DNA from: Bacteroides sp. SM23_62_1
GTDB taxonomy: Bacteria; Bacteroidota; Bacteroidia; Bacteroidales; SM23-62
Direction: 5' to 3'
Assembly: GCA_001304505.1 (NCBI GenBank)
Contig: LJUQ01000008.1
Span: 1 to 41,816 of the forward strand
Length of the DNA stretch: 41,816 nucleotides
The translations under genes were made by a program, and so were the position numbers. This document shows positions 18,095 through 27,584 of the stretch, piece after piece; the first letter of the stretch is position 1; the number at the start of each line of letters is the position of its first letter. The notes below the pieces were generated by a model, which ran no database searches, was not told where the DNA came from, and saw nothing but the letters and a program-made list of their open reading frames with translations.

Positions 18095-18754
18095 TTATTT
18101 ATCATTCGTGGTGATAACCAGGTTCCTGAAGCTTCCATCCGATCCGTTACCGACCCAGAGCCCCAGCCAGCCTTCTTTTTGACCACCTAACTGATTAATT
18201 TCCAGGGAGGATTCTGTTGCATTGTTTACAAAAACCCTTATGGATGGATATTTAATAATGATTGTAACATGAAACCAATCTGCTGGATCCGGAACCGGAT
18301 TAACCGGGTTCTCATACTCTTCCGGATGTTCTTGCCTGAGGACATACCATGTGTTTTTCGGTTCTGAAACATACTGAACCGAATGACTGTTTCTTTCAGG
18401 ATTTTTAAAATTAAAAGGACGGAAATAGATTGCTTCATAAGTGCTGTCATTAATTCCGTGAAAAGCAATGCCGAGAAAACTTCTTTGAAATTCATCCTTA
18501 CCTTTTATATCTACATCTATTGACCCATTTCTGAAATTGAAATCATTTAATCTTGCAAATCCCGATCCTTCACCTGCATTCAGATAGACAGATTGATCAG
18601 CCTTTACATTCTTGGCTTTCCTGTTGTAAACAGTCCATTTATCAGCATTATTGATTTCGGACAGGTCAGGAGTTATTTTGTTTTCCTGTGCGTAGAGTAA
18701 AATAACGGGGAGAAAATAAACGACGATAAGTAAAGAGAATTTTTGTGTTTTCAT
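18095..18754 (-). CDS. Secreted concanavalin-like/DUF1080-like lectin-fold protein
   Basis: Signal peptide; RLNDFNFRNGSIDVDIKGKD, FLGIAFHGINDSTYEAIYFRPFNF, WFHVTIIIKYPSIRVFVNN, EGWLGLWVGNGSDGSFRNLVIT. Confidence 0.7.
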   Translation of the reverse strand: MKTQKFSLLIVVYFLPVILLYAQENKITPDLSEINNADKWTVYNRKAKNVKADQSVYLNAGEGSGFARLNDFNFRNGSIDVDIKGKDEFQRSFLGIAFHGINDSTYEAIYFRPFNFKNPERNSHSVQYVSEPKNTWYVLRQEHPEEYENPVNPVPDPADWFHVTIIIKYPSIRVFVNNATESSLEINQLGGQKEGWLGLWVGNGSDGSFRNLVITTNDK

Positions 18755-18923
18755 GATAGTGGGTTTTGATTATAATTCAGTTATGGTTGGTGATAACAAT
18801 ACCAGAGCCTGTTTTAGGTTAATAAGGGTCACAATTTAAATACTCCCGGTCTTAGTTGAATCTGAATCCTAAGATATAAAAATTTTACGGATAGTAGGTC
18901 CAGGGATAGATGGTGAATGTGGA

Positions 18924-20060
18924 TTATTTTTGATTTTGACCTGGTACAATGATTTTATCAAGTGTTTGCAGATATTTCTCATCTACCACGGCACCCAGGC
19001 CCGGATCATCGGAGACCTTTATAACGCCATTATTTAAATAGGTGATACCACCAATGACAGGATCTTCATTAAACATGAGCGGTGTGTCGAAATCATAATA
19101 TACGATCTGGTCGCTTGATAATGCAAGATGTGCGGAAGCCGTAAATCCCAGACGGGACTCCAGGAAACCACCAACCTGTATTTTTTTCCCTGATTGAACT
19201 GCAAGGTTGATGATTTTGCGGGCTTTGAAAATACCGGATGATTTACCAAGTTTTATATTGAAATAGTCGCAGGCATTCAGATTAATCAGACGTTTTGCAT
19301 CATTGTGATCGAAACACGATTCGTCAGCCATGATCGGAATTGGACTGTGTTGTTTGACTACCGGGAGTTCAGTAAAATTCCAGCGGGGGATTGGTTCTTC
19401 ACAAAATTGAATATTCCATTCTGATAAGGATGAAAGGATTGATATTGCAGTTTGTGTATCCCAGCCCTGGTTAGCATCAAGCCGTAAAGGAATGTCTGAT
19501 CCGACTGCATGCTGGATGGCTATCATGCGTTCAATATCTTTTTCTTCGGATTCACCCAGCTTTATTTTTATTACAGGGAATCCTGATTCTTTAATTTTTA
19601 CGGAATCGCTGGCCATTTTCCCAGGATCATCAATACTGACGGTGTAATCAGTTACGAGGGTTTTATCATTTCTTCCTCCAAGGTATGCATATAAAGGTAA
19701 TCCTGCATGCCTTGAGGCAATATCATGTAAAGCTATATCAAAAGCACTTTTAATGCTGGTATTTCCATATATATAAGTATCCATTGCAGATACACATTCT
19801 CCGATATTCAAGGGATCTCTCCCCAACAGAATTTCTCCAATATTACGGCCGATTATAAAACAGGTTTCCAGAGTTTCGCCCTGTATTGCCTTTGATGGAC
19901 TGCATTCGCCAAAGCCTGTTATACCTTCATTTGTTTTGATAATAACATATATGCTTTCTGCATGATCATGAATTGCCAGAGAAATTTTAAATGGTTCTTT
20001 AAGTTTTATCCTCGACTGGTATATTTCAATCTGCTGAATACGACAATGGTGGTTTGACAT
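18924..20060 (-). CDS. Enolase-superfamily dipeptide epimerase (L-Ala-D/L-Glu epimerase-like)
   Basis: TDYTVSIDD, VIKIKLG (KxK), LRLDANQGW, FCEEPIP, IMADESCFD, DYFNIKLGKSSGI. The track start is 20153, but MSNHHCRIQQ at 20060 is the likelier start. Confidence 0.88.
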   Translation of the reverse strand: MSNHHCRIQQIEIYQSRIKLKEPFKISLAIHDHAESIYVIIKTNEGITGFGECSPSKAIQGETLETCFIIGRNIGEILLGRDPLNIGECVSAMDTYIYGNTSIKSAFDIALHDIASRHAGLPLYAYLGGRNDKTLVTDYTVSIDDPGKMASDSVKIKESGFPVIKIKLGESEEKDIERMIAIQHAVGSDIPLRLDANQGWDTQTAISILSSLSEWNIQFCEEPIPRWNFTELPVVKQHSPIPIMADESCFDHNDAKRLINLNACDYFNIKLGKSSGIFKARKIINLAVQSGKKIQVGGFLESRLGFTASAHLALSSDQIVYYDFDTPLMFNEDPVIGGITYLNNGVIKVSDDPGLGAVVDEKYLQTLDKIIVPGQNQK

Positions 20061-20153
20061 TTTATAAGTATTTATTTGGGACGAGGTTGATGAACAAAAG
20101 AATATTGTAATTATCTTGTGCTTAAAATTAAGAAAATTGTATAAACTTCTCAC

Positions 20154-20174
20154 CCGGTGAATTCAAGTCACCGG
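20154..20174. promoter_or_regulatory. Perfect inverted repeat in the divergent epimerase/GH51 intergenic region (candidate operator)
   Basis: CCGGTGA-ATTCAAG-TCACCGG. Confidence 0.45.
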
Positions 20175-20233
20175 ATGATTAATCGGTATAAAATACAAAT
20201 CTTTAAGCAATATACTTTTTTAAGATTATCATC

Positions 20234-22165
20234 ATGAAATCAATCATTATTACCTTTTGCTTGTTTTTCCTAATTGCCTGTGACACCGGCAATATATCCG
20301 TAAAAATAGATACGGAAAAGACCCAAGAACCTATTTCAGAATATATTTATGGGCAGTTTATTGAGCACCTGGGGCGCTGTATCTACGATGGGATATGGGC
20401 GGAAATGATTGAAGACCGGAAGTTTTACTATCCGGTCAAGGATGACTACAATCCATGGGCAACGGACGACGATCCTTACTGGAAAGCTGGCGAATATCTA
20501 TACCTTGCTGCATCTCCCTGGAAGGTGATCGGTTCGCCCGGGACAGTTATAATGGATACGCTGAACCCTTTTGTCGGCAAACATACCCCTGTTATACATC
20601 TGCCCGGTGATGGAACTACAGCTGGAATTGCACAGGAAAGTATTGCAATCACCGAAGGAAATAATTACACAGGAAGGATCATTCTTGCAGGAGATAAAAG
20701 TGCATTGCCGGTTATAGTACAGCTCGTTATGGAGAACGGTGATATTTTATCCTGGGAAATTGGATCCATTACCCCGGAATATCATGCCTGTTCTCTGGAA
20801 TTTACTGCACCGTCGACAGATAAGAATGTTCAGATTCAAATAATCAGTAAAGGAAAAGGACAATTCAGAATCGGGATAATTTCATTAATGCCGGCAGATA
20901 ATATTTCAGGATGGCGTAAGAATGTAGTTGCATTGATGAAAGAGCTTAATGCTCCTGTTTACCGTTGGCCTGGAGGAAATTTTGTGAGCGGATATGACTG
21001 GAAGGATGGCATAGGTAACAGGGACCAGAGACCACCTCGTAAGAATCCTGCATGGAAAGGAGTTGAACATAATGATGTGGGTATTCATGAGTATATGGAA
21101 TTGATGCAATTGCTTGGATCAGAGCCATTTGTAGCGGTTAATACAGGTCTTGGTACGGTAGATGAAGTAGCTGAGCAGGTTGAATACTGTAACAGTACGG
21201 CTGATTCACCCATGGGAACACTGCGTGCTCAAAACGGCCATCCTGAACCATACGGGGTAAAATGGTGGGCCGTGGGAAACGAGATGTATGGCAGCTGGCA
21301 ACTTGGCCATATGCCTCTTGAAGAATATGTTAAGAAACATAACAGTGTTGCCCGGGCAATGTGGAATATTGATCCAACTATTAAGCTAATTGGAGTAGGG
21401 GAGGTTGGAGAATGGAGTGAGACAATGCTCCGGATATGTTCGGATAACATGAGCCTGATAAGTGAACATATTTACTGCCAGGAACTTGAAGATGTTTCTG
21501 GACATACGAGGCAACTTGCACGGCAAATTAAATATAAAGCGGATGCACACCGGAAATACCGTGATGAGATTGAAGAATTAAAGGGAAAAGATATCAGGAT
21601 TGCGATGGATGAATGGAATTACTGGTATGGAGATTACCTGTATGGTGAACTGGGTGTACGTTACCATCATAAGGATGGGCTCGGTGTTGCAATAGGACTA
21701 CATGAATATTTCAGGAACAGTGATATATATTTCATGGCAAATTATGCACAGACAGTTAATGTGATTGGTTGTATAAAAACCACAAAAACTGATGCAGGTT
21801 TTGCAACCACTGCACTTCCATTAATACTATATCACAAACATTTTGGAACGGTCCCGATTGAAATTACCGGCAGGTCGAAGGATATCGATATTGCAGCAGC
21901 ACTGACCCGGGACGGAAAAGCCCTTACTGTTGCAATTGTTAATCCAAATGAGACCACCCGTAACGTATCACTTGATTTCGGTGAAACACAGGTTAATGAA
22001 GAAGGTGCAAAATGGATAATCCATCATCCTGATCCTGAAGCATATAATGAGCCGGGTAAAACGCCGAATGTAAAGATAGTGGAGGAAAACATAGAATTTA
22101 CCGGGAACTCATTAGAGATCCTTCCATATTCGATTGTGATGTACAGGTTTGAATTGAATGAGTAG
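20234..22165 (+). CDS. Alpha-L-arabinofuranosidase (GH51-like), lipoprotein
   Basis: Lipobox LIAC; YGQFIEHLGRCIYDGIWAEMIEDRKFYY, VYRWPGGNFVSGYDWKDGIG..R, WAVGNEMYGSWQLG, RIAMDEWNYWYG. Confidence 0.93.
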   Translation: MKSIIITFCLFFLIACDTGNISVKIDTEKTQEPISEYIYGQFIEHLGRCIYDGIWAEMIEDRKFYYPVKDDYNPWATDDDPYWKAGEYLYLAASPWKVIGSPGTVIMDTLNPFVGKHTPVIHLPGDGTTAGIAQESIAITEGNNYTGRIILAGDKSALPVIVQLVMENGDILSWEIGSITPEYHACSLEFTAPSTDKNVQIQIISKGKGQFRIGIISLMPADNISGWRKNVVALMKELNAPVYRWPGGNFVSGYDWKDGIGNRDQRPPRKNPAWKGVEHNDVGIHEYMELMQLLGSEPFVAVNTGLGTVDEVAEQVEYCNSTADSPMGTLRAQNGHPEPYGVKWWAVGNEMYGSWQLGHMPLEEYVKKHNSVARAMWNIDPTIKLIGVGEVGEWSETMLRICSDNMSLISEHIYCQELEDVSGHTRQLARQIKYKADAHRKYRDEIEELKGKDIRIAMDEWNYWYGDYLYGELGVRYHHKDGLGVAIGLHEYFRNSDIYFMANYAQTVNVIGCIKTTKTDAGFATTALPLILYHKHFGTVPIEITGRSKDIDIAAALTRDGKALTVAIVNPNETTRNVSLDFGETQVNEEGAKWIIHHPDPEAYNEPGKTPNVKIVEENIEFTGNSLEILPYSIVMYRFELNE

Positions 22166-22250
22166 CTGGAAATCGGTAATATGGTTCTCGGTTCCTGGTG
22201 GGAGTAGGCTAGTGTCGTGAGTTTAATTCCTGTAATCAATATGTATGAAA

Positions 22251-22464
22251 GTGGGGGTATATCACAACGTCAATAATTAGTTAAAATATCATTTCACCCC
22301 CCTCCGCTCCTCCCCCCTAAAAGGGGAAGGCCAGGAGGGGGTACCTGTTCCCCTTCCCACTTCAGGGGAAGGGCATAGGGGATGGGGTGAAGTTAGGAAC
22401 AACAATTTGAGAGATTTCCAGCGCTATTAAATAAAAAGTGGTTGTGACACAGCCCCTTAACTCT
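22251..22464. repeat. Terminal-inverted-repeat element (copy B) with a GC-rich purine/pyrimidine core
   Basis: Left GTGGGGGTATATCACAACGTC; right AGTGGTTGTGACACAGCCCCTTAACT. Confidence 0.7.
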
Positions 22465-22561
22465 GTTATATTTAACGTCAGATTTCTTTTCCCATTCACC
22501 CTTTCTTCCCTTCTCTATCTCTCTCCCTCCCGCTCTCTCGCTCTTTCGCCCTCTCGCTCCT

Positions 22562-25500
22562 TCACTCCTCATACTTCTTCAAAAGCTCGTCAAAACCATC
22601 GGATTCTCTTATATTTTCCAAATCCGGATCAGTACGGATATGGTCGAAATTATCAAATCCTTTTTCAAAAGCCTTTTCGAGCCATTCAAATGCCTCGTTC
22701 TCCATGTACTGGATTGCGTAGAAACATGCCATGTTATAATAGTTGAAGGGAGTATCTGGTGACAGGTCGATAGATTTTTGAAATAGCTCTTTAGATTCAT
22801 CATATTTCTCCATCCTGAGATACGTATAGGCAAGGCCAACCAGATAATTATAATTTTCGGGATCCAGTTCAAGACACTTCTTGAAATGTCTTTCTGAGTC
22901 CTTATACTTTTCAAGGTGCTGATAAACATTGCCTAACTGGTACCATGCATCCGTAAAAGAAGGATCAATTGCCAGAACTTTTTCGAAGTAGGGAATGGCT
23001 TTTTTGTACTCAAGCAGGTTATAATATACATATCCGAGATAGTCATAGCTCCATAAATATTCAGTATTCAATTCAATAACCCTGTTAAAGTATTGAACTG
23101 ACTTCTCGTATTCTCCACTTTTATAGTATGTCTGTCCAAGCATTTGAAAAGCATAAAGATACTCATCATCAGCAAGTGTAGCACGCTCATAATATTCAAG
23201 TGCTTTTCCGGTTTCCCCCAGGGCATCATAAGTATTTCCTAAATTGACAAGAGCATATTTATATTCCGGGTTCAGATCAAAAATTTTCCTGTAATATTCG
23301 AGAGCCTTCTCGTATTCACGGTTGTTATAATAATAATTCCCGATATCATTCAGGATCTCCACATCTGTGGGATCATATTCCGCCGCTTTGAGATAAAATG
23401 CCTGGGCCGATTCAAAATCCCCAACATCCTCATAGATACCAGCGACGGTAGTATATGCCAGGACATAGGATGAATCTGTCCGGATGGCCATCAGATAATT
23501 CTCAATAGCCTGTTCACTATCTCCAAGAAGGTCATAACAATTACCAAGATTGAACCAGGCTTCGCGGAAATTTTTTATTTCCAGGGCCTTTTTATAATAA
23601 TCTATGGCAGATTCATATTCATCCCGGATATAATAGAGATTGCCCAGTGCATTCAGAATATCCTTGTCCTGACTATCAAGTTCCAGTGCCCTGAACAAAT
23701 AAACCTCTGCAGAGTCATATTCATATGCATCGTAATAAATATCACCTATTTCAGAATAAGCCAGGGCATATTTTGGATCTATCATGATTGCTCTCCGGTA
23801 AAACTCAAGGGCTTGCTGTGAGTTTCCCATCTGACTGTAACAATTGCCAAGATTATACCAGGCTTCTTTAAAGTCTTCTTTAATTTCGATTGCTTTCGTA
23901 TAATAAATAATCGCAGTATCGTAAATATCAAGGTCGTAATAAAGGTTTCCGAGTCCATTCAGCACATCTTTATTTTCCTGATTTAATTTAAAAGCAGTTT
24001 CTAAATAGACCTGTGCCGAATCATAATTACTAATATCATAATACATATCACCCATTCCATAATAAGCCAGTACATATCCGGGATCAACGTTGATTGCTTT
24101 ACGGTAATAAATTGCTGCAGTATCATATATCTCCATGACATCAAAGCAGTTTGCCAGGTTATACAGTGCTTCCCTGAAGTTTTTTTTATTATTCAATGCT
24201 TGCTGGTAATAGTGAATTGCTTTCCTGTAAAGATCCTGGTTATAATAATATATGCCAATGCCGTTCAGGATATCTTCATCACGGGGATTTACCTCCAGGG
24301 CTTTCATCATATAAACTTCGGCTGAATCATATTCCTCATTCTTCATAAAAACATTACCAATACGGATCATAGCCAGCGCATATGCCGGGTCAACTTCCAG
24401 TGCCAGCCTGAGATAGTGGATGGCTGAGTCACTCATTGACAGGTTATAATAGCTATTACCGATGTTATACAGGGTATATTTTGAATCCGGCTCACTCCTG
24501 TTTGCCTGGAAATAGTAATCAAGAGCTGTCCTGTAATCCTCCATGCTGAAATAGGTGTTGCCCAGTCCCTGTAATGCACTGCTGTAACCCGGTTTGACAT
24601 CGAGTGCCTTCATGTAATATTCGATGGAGAGATCATACTTTTCCATATCGTCATATAGTTCTCCGAGATTATCAAGGATCTTTTCATCATAGTCATTGTA
24701 ATCATATGCTTGAAGAAAATACTTTTCAGCCTCATTATAATCACCCCGTTTATGATATAAATACCCCAATCCGTTATAACCGGTTGCTTCATCAGCATAT
24801 TCAATACACTGTTTATAAAGAGATTCAGCTTCAGAATACATCTCATTCTCCGCATAGACGATACCAAGATTTATATAAGCATTTTTATAGGAAGAGTCGA
24901 TTGACAAAGCTTCCAGGTAATAATCAATGGCTGTTGATGTATCGCCAAGATGATAATATAAGATACCTATATTATAATATGGATTCACAAGCAGGGAATC
25001 TTTATCCATGGCGAGGTAATAGTATTCCTTACTTTTTTCATATTCTTTCATGTCATAATATACGATGGCCATGTTATTATAAGGATAGCTCCAGTTTGGT
25101 GCAAGACTGATAGCTTTCTCATAGGCATCCATGGCTTTGTCATACTTTTCCATATTATCATAAATCGTTCCAAGTTCATTATAAGCATAGGCTGCATCCG
25201 GTTCGGCCTGTACACATTCTTCAAGCATTTTTAGTTGTGCTTCGGAATCATATGAGTAGATAGATTCCATGAAGAGATACCTGGCCTTAATGTTATCATA
25301 GAGTATAAAAGATGAATCAACCATTTCAAAGGCTTTTTTCTGTTCGAGATAAGCCTGGTAAAGATTGATGGAATCCGTTACATCTTTCCCGCGCACATAA
25401 TTATTCAGGTATATCTGGGTTTTATTCTGTAAAGCTGCCATGAATGTTCTCCTGATCCTGTTATGTATCTTTTCAGCACCCTGGTTTGAAATCAGCTTTT

Positions 25501-26566
25501 CATAGTAATAATATGCATTTAAGGTATCTATATTATTAAAGAAGTCATTCACAAGTGATCCCTGGTCGATACAATCCTGGAATTTGATATAGAGCTCATA
25601 TGATTCGGGATCAAGCTCCGCCTTCAGATCTTCCAGGAATCCTTTGGTTCCCATGGCAAGATACTGACCCGATCCGGTTTCAGATTGTTGTTGCAGTGCA
25701 AGCAGGGTAAGACTATCGACATAGGCAATGATAGTAGCCTGGTTACCGTCAATCAGGGGAGTCTGGCTTCCATTCGTCTCCCTGGATATATTATCATAAA
25801 GGTAAATATTGAGTTCGAACAGTGTCACATTTTTATCACGGTTGCGATCTGCCAGCCCGGACAACCCACGGATCAGGTAATAGGTGAAGACACCGGCCCC
25901 GTTGCCCCATTTTGTACTTTCCATCGACAGTTCACCCACCTGGGAAGAAAGGATTTTCGAGATATTCTCCCATTGTTCTGCAAGAGCTGCTGTTGTATTT
26001 TTCAATCCTTCAGCCCCTCCTGCCAGTTTTCCCGAACGGCATGCATCGGAGATCATCAGGACTTTTGCTTTGTTTGATGAAACAATTGTTGCAAGGTAGT
26101 CCTGGACATATCCCACACCTATGGCACCTGCCATATAACAGGCTCTGGGGGAATCGTATCCAAGTAGGAAACCATTCTGGCGGATGGTTTTGGTTTCCAG
26201 GTCTCCATGCCCTGAAAAGTAAATTGCTACGGTCTCCTCTTCTTGTGTTTCAGTTAGTAACCAGTCGAGACCGGCAAAAAAGTTCGCCGATGTAGCATCT
26301 TCATTAAGCAACAGCATGATATTGGAGCTGTCAAGATTACCTCCGGCCGGGGATAGCAAATAATTATAAAATGAAAGGGCATCTGAATGTGCATACTGTA
26401 AATCATCAATATTCAGGTACCTGGAAATACCCACGATCAATGCACGGTCGATAATTACAGGCTGGTTCTCTGATGTGACCACCCTGGCACCCCTGTAATT
26501 AACCTGTGCATTCATTGTATGAATAATACAAAATGTTGCGAGGAGCAGAAATAATGTATTTTTCAT
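22562..26566 (-). CDS. Secreted caspase-like (peptidase C14) protein with long TPR array
   Basis: Signal peptide MKNTLFLLLATFCIIHTMNAQ from the 26566 start; RALIVGISRYLN..LQYAHSDA, VAIYFSGHGD (His), VLMISDACRSG (Cys); about 25 tandem TPRs. Confidence 0.92.
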   Translation of the reverse strand: MKNTLFLLLATFCIIHTMNAQVNYRGARVVTSENQPVIIDRALIVGISRYLNIDDLQYAHSDALSFYNYLLSPAGGNLDSSNIMLLLNEDATSANFFAGLDWLLTETQEEETVAIYFSGHGDLETKTIRQNGFLLGYDSPRACYMAGAIGVGYVQDYLATIVSSNKAKVLMISDACRSGKLAGGAEGLKNTTAALAEQWENISKILSSQVGELSMESTKWGNGAGVFTYYLIRGLSGLADRNRDKNVTLFELNIYLYDNISRETNGSQTPLIDGNQATIIAYVDSLTLLALQQQSETGSGQYLAMGTKGFLEDLKAELDPESYELYIKFQDCIDQGSLVNDFFNNIDTLNAYYYYEKLISNQGAEKIHNRIRRTFMAALQNKTQIYLNNYVRGKDVTDSINLYQAYLEQKKAFEMVDSSFILYDNIKARYLFMESIYSYDSEAQLKMLEECVQAEPDAAYAYNELGTIYDNMEKYDKAMDAYEKAISLAPNWSYPYNNMAIVYYDMKEYEKSKEYYYLAMDKDSLLVNPYYNIGILYYHLGDTSTAIDYYLEALSIDSSYKNAYINLGIVYAENEMYSEAESLYKQCIEYADEATGYNGLGYLYHKRGDYNEAEKYFLQAYDYNDYDEKILDNLGELYDDMEKYDLSIEYYMKALDVKPGYSSALQGLGNTYFSMEDYRTALDYYFQANRSEPDSKYTLYNIGNSYYNLSMSDSAIHYLRLALEVDPAYALAMIRIGNVFMKNEEYDSAEVYMMKALEVNPRDEDILNGIGIYYYNQDLYRKAIHYYQQALNNKKNFREALYNLANCFDVMEIYDTAAIYYRKAINVDPGYVLAYYGMGDMYYDISNYDSAQVYLETAFKLNQENKDVLNGLGNLYYDLDIYDTAIIYYTKAIEIKEDFKEAWYNLGNCYSQMGNSQQALEFYRRAIMIDPKYALAYSEIGDIYYDAYEYDSAEVYLFRALELDSQDKDILNALGNLYYIRDEYESAIDYYKKALEIKNFREAWFNLGNCYDLLGDSEQAIENYLMAIRTDSSYVLAYTTVAGIYEDVGDFESAQAFYLKAAEYDPTDVEILNDIGNYYYNNREYEKALEYYRKIFDLNPEYKYALVNLGNTYDALGETGKALEYYERATLADDEYLYAFQMLGQTYYKSGEYEKSVQYFNRVIELNTEYLWSYDYLGYVYYNLLEYKKAIPYFEKVLAIDPSFTDAWYQLGNVYQHLEKYKDSERHFKKCLELDPENYNYLVGLAYTYLRMEKYDESKELFQKSIDLSPDTPFNYYNMACFYAIQYMENEAFEWLEKAFEKGFDNFDHIRTDPDLENIRESDGFDELLKKYEE

Positions 26567-26837
26567 AACATTTAATATTTTATAAAGAACTATTTTGATG
26601 AATATATTTATCACACCTTCTTGCAGATTTTGATGCTGATTTTTGCAGAGAAGATTTTCAGATAGGAAATCTGCGAATAACAGGGCTATTAGCTTCATCA
26701 ATCTGCAAGAAGCCTTTAATTGTTAATTTACAAAAGATTACAGGCTAAGTTAAAAAAAAATGGCATTGGGTGCATAAAAGGGAAAACCAGTAGCCAAAAG
26801 AAATTGATAATGAATATCTTAAGATTACTCCTTTTAT

Positions 26838-26978
26838 TTATTTATAAAAGATGGCAGTAATGAAATTAAGGATGGTATCCCATTTCACTATGACGATCAA
26901 AACAGTGATAAGCAGGAGGATATATAAAATGATCCTGCCTAAAGGGAGTCTGGAACGGTTATATGGAAGATTTACCAA
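26838..26978 (-). CDS. Possible 46-aa TM microprotein with a WDT tail (TTG start)
   Basis: LVNLPYNRSRLPLGRIILYILLLITVLIVIVKWDTILNFITAIFYK*; same TM-then-WDT layout as 16226..16339. No ATG start. Confidence 0.3.
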   Translation of the reverse strand: MVNLPYNRSRLPLGRIILYILLLITVLIVIVKWDTILNFITAIFYK

Positions 26979-27090
26979 TGTTTCTTAATTAAGATTATCC
27001 TTTAAAACCAGAGCTTTTAGAAGTATCCGGTTGAAAATCCTCCCGGTCCTGCCAGGCAGGTGGACTTGAATGATTCACAAGCGCTGTTCT

Positions 27091-27246
27091 GAGGGGTGTG
27101 TCACAACTTCATTAAAAGGCTTCTCGCAAAGCACGCAAAGTTTAGGCAAAGACCGCAAAGTACTGAATAACAGATATGTGGTCTTTGCGAACTTCATATT
27201 TTCTTTGCACTTTTTGCGTGAAAAATTAGTTGTGACACAGCCCCTT
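27091..27246. repeat. Terminal-inverted-repeat element (copy C) with a 'CGCAAAG' repeat core
   Basis: Left GAGGGGTGTGTCACAACTTC; right AGTTGTGACACAGCCCCTTAACT; core itself inverted (cgcaaag...ctttgcg). Confidence 0.75.
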
Positions 27247-27271
27247 AACTACTTTGCACATTAGTTATACA

Positions 27272-27294
27272 ACTACCGGTTGGAAACCGGTAGT
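27272..27294. repeat. REP-like palindrome
   Basis: ACTACCGGTTGGAAACCGGTAGT; related copies at 27376..27398, 38796..38818 and 40281..40303. Confidence 0.6.
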
Positions 27295-27375
27295 AACAAT
27301 CCCCGATTAACAATCCAGCCTTCACTTGAGTTCTAGCTGGCAAACAGGTTTGACAATTATCACCATTCCTAACTT

Positions 27376-27398
27376 TCTGCCGGTTGGCAACCGGCAGA
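27376..27398. repeat. REP-like palindrome
   Basis: TCTGCCGGTTGGCAACCGGCAGA. Confidence 0.6.
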
Positions 27399-27584
27399 AC
27401 TTATTCAACCCTTATCAGGATTGTAATTTTTTCTGGCATCTTAATCCGGCACTTCGTATCAGGTTATTCTAAGTTCGTCCCCTTCCGGGGTCTCTATTGC
27501 GACACTGTAACCATTGCGACTCCCCCTCCAACTATGCACCCTGCACTCATAACTCTTCCTTTTCCTTAGCCTTAGCCTCCTTTC

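Noticed and set aside
24604-25110. 168-aa plus-strand ORF antisense to the TPR array
   Set aside because: Shadow ORF of a biased repetitive coding strand.
22562-26701. CRISPR array or tandem mobile repeat, suggested by ~306-nt periodicity
   Set aside because: The period is coding (TPR, multiples of 34 codons) with diverged copies; no conserved repeat/spacer structure.
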